Origin: Candidatus Poribacteria bacterium
Lineage (GTDB): Bacteria; Poribacteria; WGA-4E; WGA-3G
Assembly: GCA_022394755.1 (NCBI GenBank)
Contig: JAGFCA010000148.1
Span: 1 to 57,827 of the forward strand
Reading direction: 5' to 3'
DNA: 57,827 nt
Shown here: positions 53,731-57,827 of the stretch, piece after piece
Numbering within the stretch: position 1 is the stretch's first letter
Layout: each line of letters begins with the position of its first letter
Position numbers and translations under genes: made by a program
The notes under the pieces: model-generated
Seen by the model: the letters and a program-made list of their open reading frames with translations, nothing else
The model's database searches: none
Told to the model about the DNA's origin: nothing

Positions 53731-54519
53731 CTATTGAATATTATTTCTTTGTTTGATCATACCCCATGTTGTAGCAGTTTTGTTCTTGGCTGATACAGAA
53801 AGTACTTCTCCGTTCATTGCTACACTTACTTCATCTGCACTGAGTGCACGACTCCAAACTGCTGCCTCATCAATCATTCCATTCTCAAAAGTATATTGAG
53901 GTCTATCCTTCGAGCAACCAATACGTAGGTCTTGATCATTCGTACCGGTAAAATTGAATTCTTTAGCTTCTTCAACGGCAAGATCTCCATCAACATAAAT
54001 CAGTATGTCACTTCCATCATAAATTCCAACGACGTGATGCCAAGTTTTTGCCTTTAGTTCATGGGGTTTATTCAGAGTTTGACGATTTGCATCCGAACCT
54101 AAGAACATATTGAAACTGTTACCATCACCAAATACACCAATCCCATAGGATGTGTGTTCACCACCATTATGACAGTTCTTATCAAACCATTGTGAATTGT
54201 TGTTCCATGCTTCCATCCAAATCCAAGCTGCCATGGTAATTTCACCGCTGATTTTTAATTTATCATCAGCAGGAATATTTACACAATCCGAACCTTCTTG
54301 AGTAATTTTGACTGCGTCCCCAATTTTACCTTTAACTATTTCTGTATTAGCAATAATATTCGCATCAAGTCCGTTTCCAGAACTATCCTTAATTGTTTTG
54401 CCACTTACATCATCAAAGGTTAAATATACAACTAAATCATCTGTAATCTCTGCGTTAATATAACCAACCATAAGCAATACTAACACTGGTAATATCATTA
54501 ATTGTTTTGACCAGAACAT
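53731..54519 (-). CDS. secreted LamG-type lectin-fold protein with TTWG tail, copy 3
   Basis: 262 residues. The signal peptide MFWSKQLMILPVLVLLMVGY is followed by INA. A LamG/concanavalin-like domain has LVVYLTFDDVSGKTIKDSSG, ITMAAWIWMEAW, TWHHVVGIYDGSDILIYVDG and the end motif GMIDEAAVWSRALSADEV. The C-terminus reads KTATTWGMIKQRNNIQ, the same tail as in the unlinked lectin-fold pair at 1.2-2.6 kb though the domains differ. GGAGGG lies 8 nt before ATG 54519. A role in binding extracellular glycans is inferred. Confidence 0.9.
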   Translation of the reverse strand: MFWSKQLMILPVLVLLMVGYINAEITDDLVVYLTFDDVSGKTIKDSSGNGLDANIIANTEIVKGKIGDAVKITQEGSDCVNIPADDKLKISGEITMAAWIWMEAWNNNSQWFDKNCHNGGEHTSYGIGVFGDGNSFNMFLGSDANRQTLNKPHELKAKTWHHVVGIYDGSDILIYVDGDLAVEEAKEFNFTGTNDQDLRIGCSKDRPQYTFENGMIDEAAVWSRALSADEVSVAMNGEVLSVSAKNKTATTWGMIKQRNNIQ

Positions 54520-54854
54520 TGTAATTTCCCTCCAAATTATAGATTTTGTATTTAACAATCTATAATTTTAATTACGAAGTGAATATATGTTGAACTAATC
54601 ACTGTATCTAAGTGCTCTCTGTCGGACACTATCAGAAATCATGAATATATGTATACTAACAATATTCTCATTTCAATTCAAGAAAGATATTAATTTTTTA
54701 AATCTTTCATTTGAGAATTCTATATTTTTTCTCAAAATTATACAATAGAATTAAAAGTAATTAATGGTAAATAACACTAATAAATTCTTAGATAAAATTG
54801 TAATGGTCCAGAATCCGGAATAAAATAGGTTCATATTGGTTTACAATTGCAAAA
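54520..54854. other. intergenic gap
   Basis: 335 bp, very AT-rich. I see no gene, clear promoter or stable hairpin. Confidence 0.5.
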
Positions 54855-55682
54855 TTATATAGACGAAAGAACACTGTCCATTAATTCTTGCCATCTACCT
54901 TCGAATCTCTGTCCAAATTCCTTCTCTCCACCAGTAGCTAATGGACCTAAGATCATTGGTTTAGTCGCATTATTTCGCTCCCAAAGATCTTTACCACCAA
55001 AATCATTATGTAGAAAATGGAGGGCAACACCTGCACGTTCTTTATCAGATAGATTTGATTTTGTACAATGTGCACAACCATAACAGAAGAAAAGTACACC
55101 TCCAGCTTTTAATTCTATTGGTACAGCACGTTCTTCAGGTGGATCACATCGGATATGGTGGTCACTTAATGGATCGCGATAATGTTCATAGGATTCACGA
55201 TGACTACCAGGGATAACATGTATGCATCCATTTTCAATATTTGCATCATGTATTGCAATCCACATTGCAGTGCCACGTAAAGGATCAGCAATCTTGAAGT
55301 AAGCATTGTCTTGATGCCAACTTGTACCAATTCCAACCTTTGGTGGTTTCCAAAATGCCTGATCTAATTCCAACATAAATTCATCACCAATGAGTTGCTG
55401 TACAACTGAAACAACTTTCGGGTGGAATGGTAAACCTTTATGGAGATCGCTCCGATTATTGAGAGGGATTACCTGTAGATTTTGACGATCCCCATCCTTA
55501 TCACGTTTTGTGCCGTCGTCTTGTACAGCACAATTTATACCTGAACCTTGTTCTAATTCCTTATTATAAATTCGTTCCAGTTCAATTCTTAATACCTCTG
55601 CCTCGTCTTGTGAAAAAAAACCATCGATAGCAAGGTAACCTTCATCTCTAAAACTTGAGAGTTGTTTTTCATTTAATTGCAT
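54855..55682 (-). CDS. phytanoyl-CoA dioxygenase (PhyH) family protein, copy 2
   Basis: 275 residues. Fe(II) ligands are HQD in TSWHQDNAYF and a distal His in CYGCAHCTKSN, followed by an Arg (KERAGVALHFL) for 2-oxoglutarate. GCIHVIPGSHRES is the family's standard strand-turn. It is only distantly similar to the copy at 33.8 kb. The substrate is open: family members hydroxylate lipids, halogenated or phosphonate compounds and secondary metabolites. Confidence 0.92.
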   Translation of the reverse strand: MQLNEKQLSSFRDEGYLAIDGFFSQDEAEVLRIELERIYNKELEQGSGINCAVQDDGTKRDKDGDRQNLQVIPLNNRSDLHKGLPFHPKVVSVVQQLIGDEFMLELDQAFWKPPKVGIGTSWHQDNAYFKIADPLRGTAMWIAIHDANIENGCIHVIPGSHRESYEHYRDPLSDHHIRCDPPEERAVPIELKAGGVLFFCYGCAHCTKSNLSDKERAGVALHFLHNDFGGKDLWERNNATKPMILGPLATGGEKEFGQRFEGRWQELMDSVLSSI

Positions 55683-56148
55683 ATCAAACTATCTTCCTAA
55701 AATACACTTTATGTATAATGATTCAGATAACATACTACTGTGTTTTGTCTTCAAATGTCTTCAAGAAACTATGTAATTAGTTTGAATATCATAGCATAAT
55801 TAAACTCAAAATTCCAGAATCATCTATCAATTAATTGGATGTTTAAGTATTGTAACTACCCAAAAATGAATATTCCAGAATGCCTTTTTTACTTACTTCG
55901 ATATGTGTGTTATTTACCTATGAGAAAGAATAAAAAGCAGAAGATTCTTGGAAATGTCCTTTGACTTTTGCACCCTGTGAATGACTAAAATGACATTCAT
56001 ATCGTTGTTTAGATTCTGATAAACATAACTTAGTAATTAGTCTGTTTAACGTCATGAAAATGCGTTTTTAGATAATTCTTGACATTTATCGCATAGGATA
56101 TCATCCTAAATAGTTAATCTCAACAAATACAACTTTTGAGTCTATCCC
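55683..56148. other. intergenic gap before the transposase remnant
   Basis: About 470 bp with no gene. TTGACA at 56079-56084 has no well-spaced -10 box, and the small palindrome AGGAT-ATC-ATCCT is at 56096-56108. No terminal inverted repeat of the downstream element was found. Confidence 0.5.
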
Positions 56149-57314
56149 ATGCGTCAACATCTTACCAAATCTGCTATGTATTTTCAAATGATTCTCTTTA
56201 CACACTTTCGGAGAATAACAAACCAACAGACTTAAACATTGCTTTTACTTTCATCCGGTCATCTTTTTGGAGTTTACGACCCGATTCAAATCGCAGAAGC
56301 ATTGTCTATTCCCAAAGCGAACCTGTATCACCATTTGAAAGGTTTCAGTGTTTATCAATGGATATCTCTATTAGTTCGTATTGGGTGTTCTATCACCATC
56401 CAAGAGATACGGGAGACAGAGTCCGAAAGTGCTTCTACAAAATCTCGTCGTTGTATCACAATCAGTGTAGATGATACCAATGTATCCAGATATGGTAAAC
56501 TGCTGTCCTACTGCTATAACTGGTGGTCAAAAAAACATAATAGCACTATCCAAGGTCAAGATGTTTTAGGTATTACAATCAAGATTGGAAAAAGGATCAT
56601 CCCTCTCAAAATACGCATTGTTGGTAAACAATGGGGAGGCAACACAGATAAACCGAATCTTTTTAATGCCATGCTCAAAGAAGTTTTGGATTTCTTTGAT
56701 GCTCAAGGCATTGATCTGAGACAATATCCAATAACTTTTGTTTCGTGGTATGGTAGTAAAAGACTTATCCAAAACCTGTCTGAGTTTGGATTTGATCGTA
56801 TCCTCTTTCACGGAAAAAGTAACTATATGATGGAAATAAATCACGAGAACATAAAGCTCTCTCAACATAAAAAACAGATAAAACTAAACCCCCAACGATT
56901 GGGATGTAATAAGCCTCACTATTGTACCTAAGCTTCAAGTCCAACATTAGGTAAACGGGTGGTACTGTTCTTCTTAGATGTGTGTAAGCCCCAAACAATG
57001 TTGGTATTTGGGAAGTCCTTACGGTCTTGTGAGATACTCAGGATTTGGTCCCAACACCTCAGTATTGAACAATTTTGCCAGAATACGCATATGGTATTCT
57101 GCATGACCTTAAAACAGTTCTAAAGTTATCAAAAATGAGTTTAGAAACCCGTAAAGGAGCATATGCGAACTTAGGGGTCAAGGAAATAAGCTATCTCCTG
57201 TTGCAACATGTTAGTCAATCTGTAGGAAAAACATTACATCAAATAGAACTTGAATTATCAGGACAAAGATATATCCTATCTGATCTTAGCCAGCATTTTT
57301 ATGAACCAGAATAA
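56149..57314 (+). pseudogene. decayed DDE transposase (IS4-like)
   Basis: From ATG 56149 (MRQHLTKSAMYFQMILFTHF) the frame is cut by TAA at 56233-56235, resumes, is cut again by TAA near 56929-56931, resumes to a TAA near 57120, then shifts frame and ends at 57314. The middle has ITISVDDTNVSRYGK, where the DDT is typical of the first catalytic Asp. IWSQHLSIEQFCQN looks like the segment carrying the catalytic Glu. KGAYANLGVKEISYLLLQHV resembles a transposase C-terminus. At least three lesions make it non-functional. Ends and target duplications were not found. Confidence 0.8.
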
Positions 57315-57827
57315 ACTAAACACTGATAAACATTGAGTGTTGAAGTATTTTTAAAATATCACATAAATTACTTAATACACCTTCATGTACGCCTAATCCA
57401 CTCGGGGTAATTAGACCCATGAAACCGATACTCCATGCCAAAGGCTAGATGGTTGAAATGATTGGTAACTGAACTATCCGAAATGGATAAATACTCTTTA
57501 CAAATAGAAAAAACCTGCACAAGTCCAAAGTAGTAAATGAATTTCAATTAACCAAAACACCTTTTGAATAGTAAGATCGTTGGTATGGCTTTTTTAAGAT
57601 ATGGTATTTTTGAAGACAACCGATTTTTAAATAATATGCGAAATACAACTCCTAAACCAAAAATTAACAAGACAATTACTGAAGTACGAAAGGAGTTGTA
57701 CCCAATATTACAGTGTATCTCATAAATCATAATCTTATCAAATTGTCTTTTAATCCTATCTAATTCCTGTTAGACTGTATCTTAATCCGATTATTATTGA
57801 GAGACAGTATTAATGGAACTAAGTGAT
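57315..57827. other. right-end region, no secure gene
   Basis: About 510 bp. A 60-codon frame on the minus strand (57548-57730) would encode one hydrophobic helix (VIVLLIFGLGVVFRILF) with a basic end, but it has no family match and only a weak ribosome-binding site. It may be a small membrane protein or chance. No terminal repeat of the transposase element is evident. Confidence 0.35.

Overview
The window is AT-rich DNA (roughly a third G+C by eye) from a Gram-negative-type bacterium. Signs of an outer membrane are a lipobox OmpA-family protein, an outer-membrane beta-barrel, an RND-type membrane-fusion protein and an O-antigen-ligase-like protein. Two phytanoyl-CoA-type dioxygenases, a sulfatase-fold enzyme, a Gfo/Idh/MocA oxidoreductase, a xylose-isomerase-like epimerase and three secreted lectin-fold proteins sharing a TTWG tail suggest Candidatus Poribacteria or a neighbour. 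That is an inference from gene content; there is no rRNA, tRNA or CRISPR array here to test it.

Layout. 1-2.6 kb: a 17-bp tandem repeat, a short tyrosine recombinase and two paralogous secreted lectin-fold proteins. 2.6-10 kb, plus strand: a TPR protein, a UbiD decarboxylase, a thioredoxin-reductase-like flavoprotein and DNA polymerase I. 10-13.4 kb: an RRM protein behind a long leader, a degenerate AAA+ protein (minus) and a uridine kinase driven by a back-to-back promoter pair. 13.4-16.7 kb: two Hsp20 chaperones with strong hairpins, then 1.7 kb of gene-free DNA full of mobile-element-like repeats. 16.7-22 kb, minus: sulfatase-like enzyme, O-antigen ligase, beta-barrel, OmpA lipoprotein. 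22-30.7 kb, minus: zapA, aroE, a fused indolepyruvate:ferredoxin oxidoreductase, recN, nadK and a DUF368 membrane protein, closely packed and probably co-transcribed in part.

30.7-32.9 kb is a very AT-rich gene desert. It holds a small ORF with a strong ribosome-binding site, a foldable RNA segment, a clear terminator and three helically phased Fur-box-like palindromes. 32.9-39.9 kb: nucleoside hydrolase, dioxygenase, recG, a DAO-type oxidoreductase and a deoxyhypusine-synthase-like protein. 39.9-44.4 kb, minus: smc and comF. 44.6-49.6 kb, plus: sugar epimerase, a DUF6178-like protein split over two overlapping genes, msrA and a membrane-fusion protein. 49.7-55.7 kb, minus: a broken HEPN/coiled-coil/RecJ-C-like gene, a methyltransferase, a Gfo/Idh oxidoreductase, a third TTWG-tailed lectin-fold protein and a second dioxygenase. 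56.1-57.3 kb: a decayed transposase.

Housekeeping DNA replication, repair and segregation genes (polA, recN, recG, smc, zapA) alternate with accessory genes for extracellular glycan or sulfate-ester chemistry. The most unusual items are the shared TTWG tail, the interrupted HEPN fusion gene, the phased operators and transcript-like unit in the desert, the AAA+ protein lacking its Walker A lysine, and the split DUF6178 gene.
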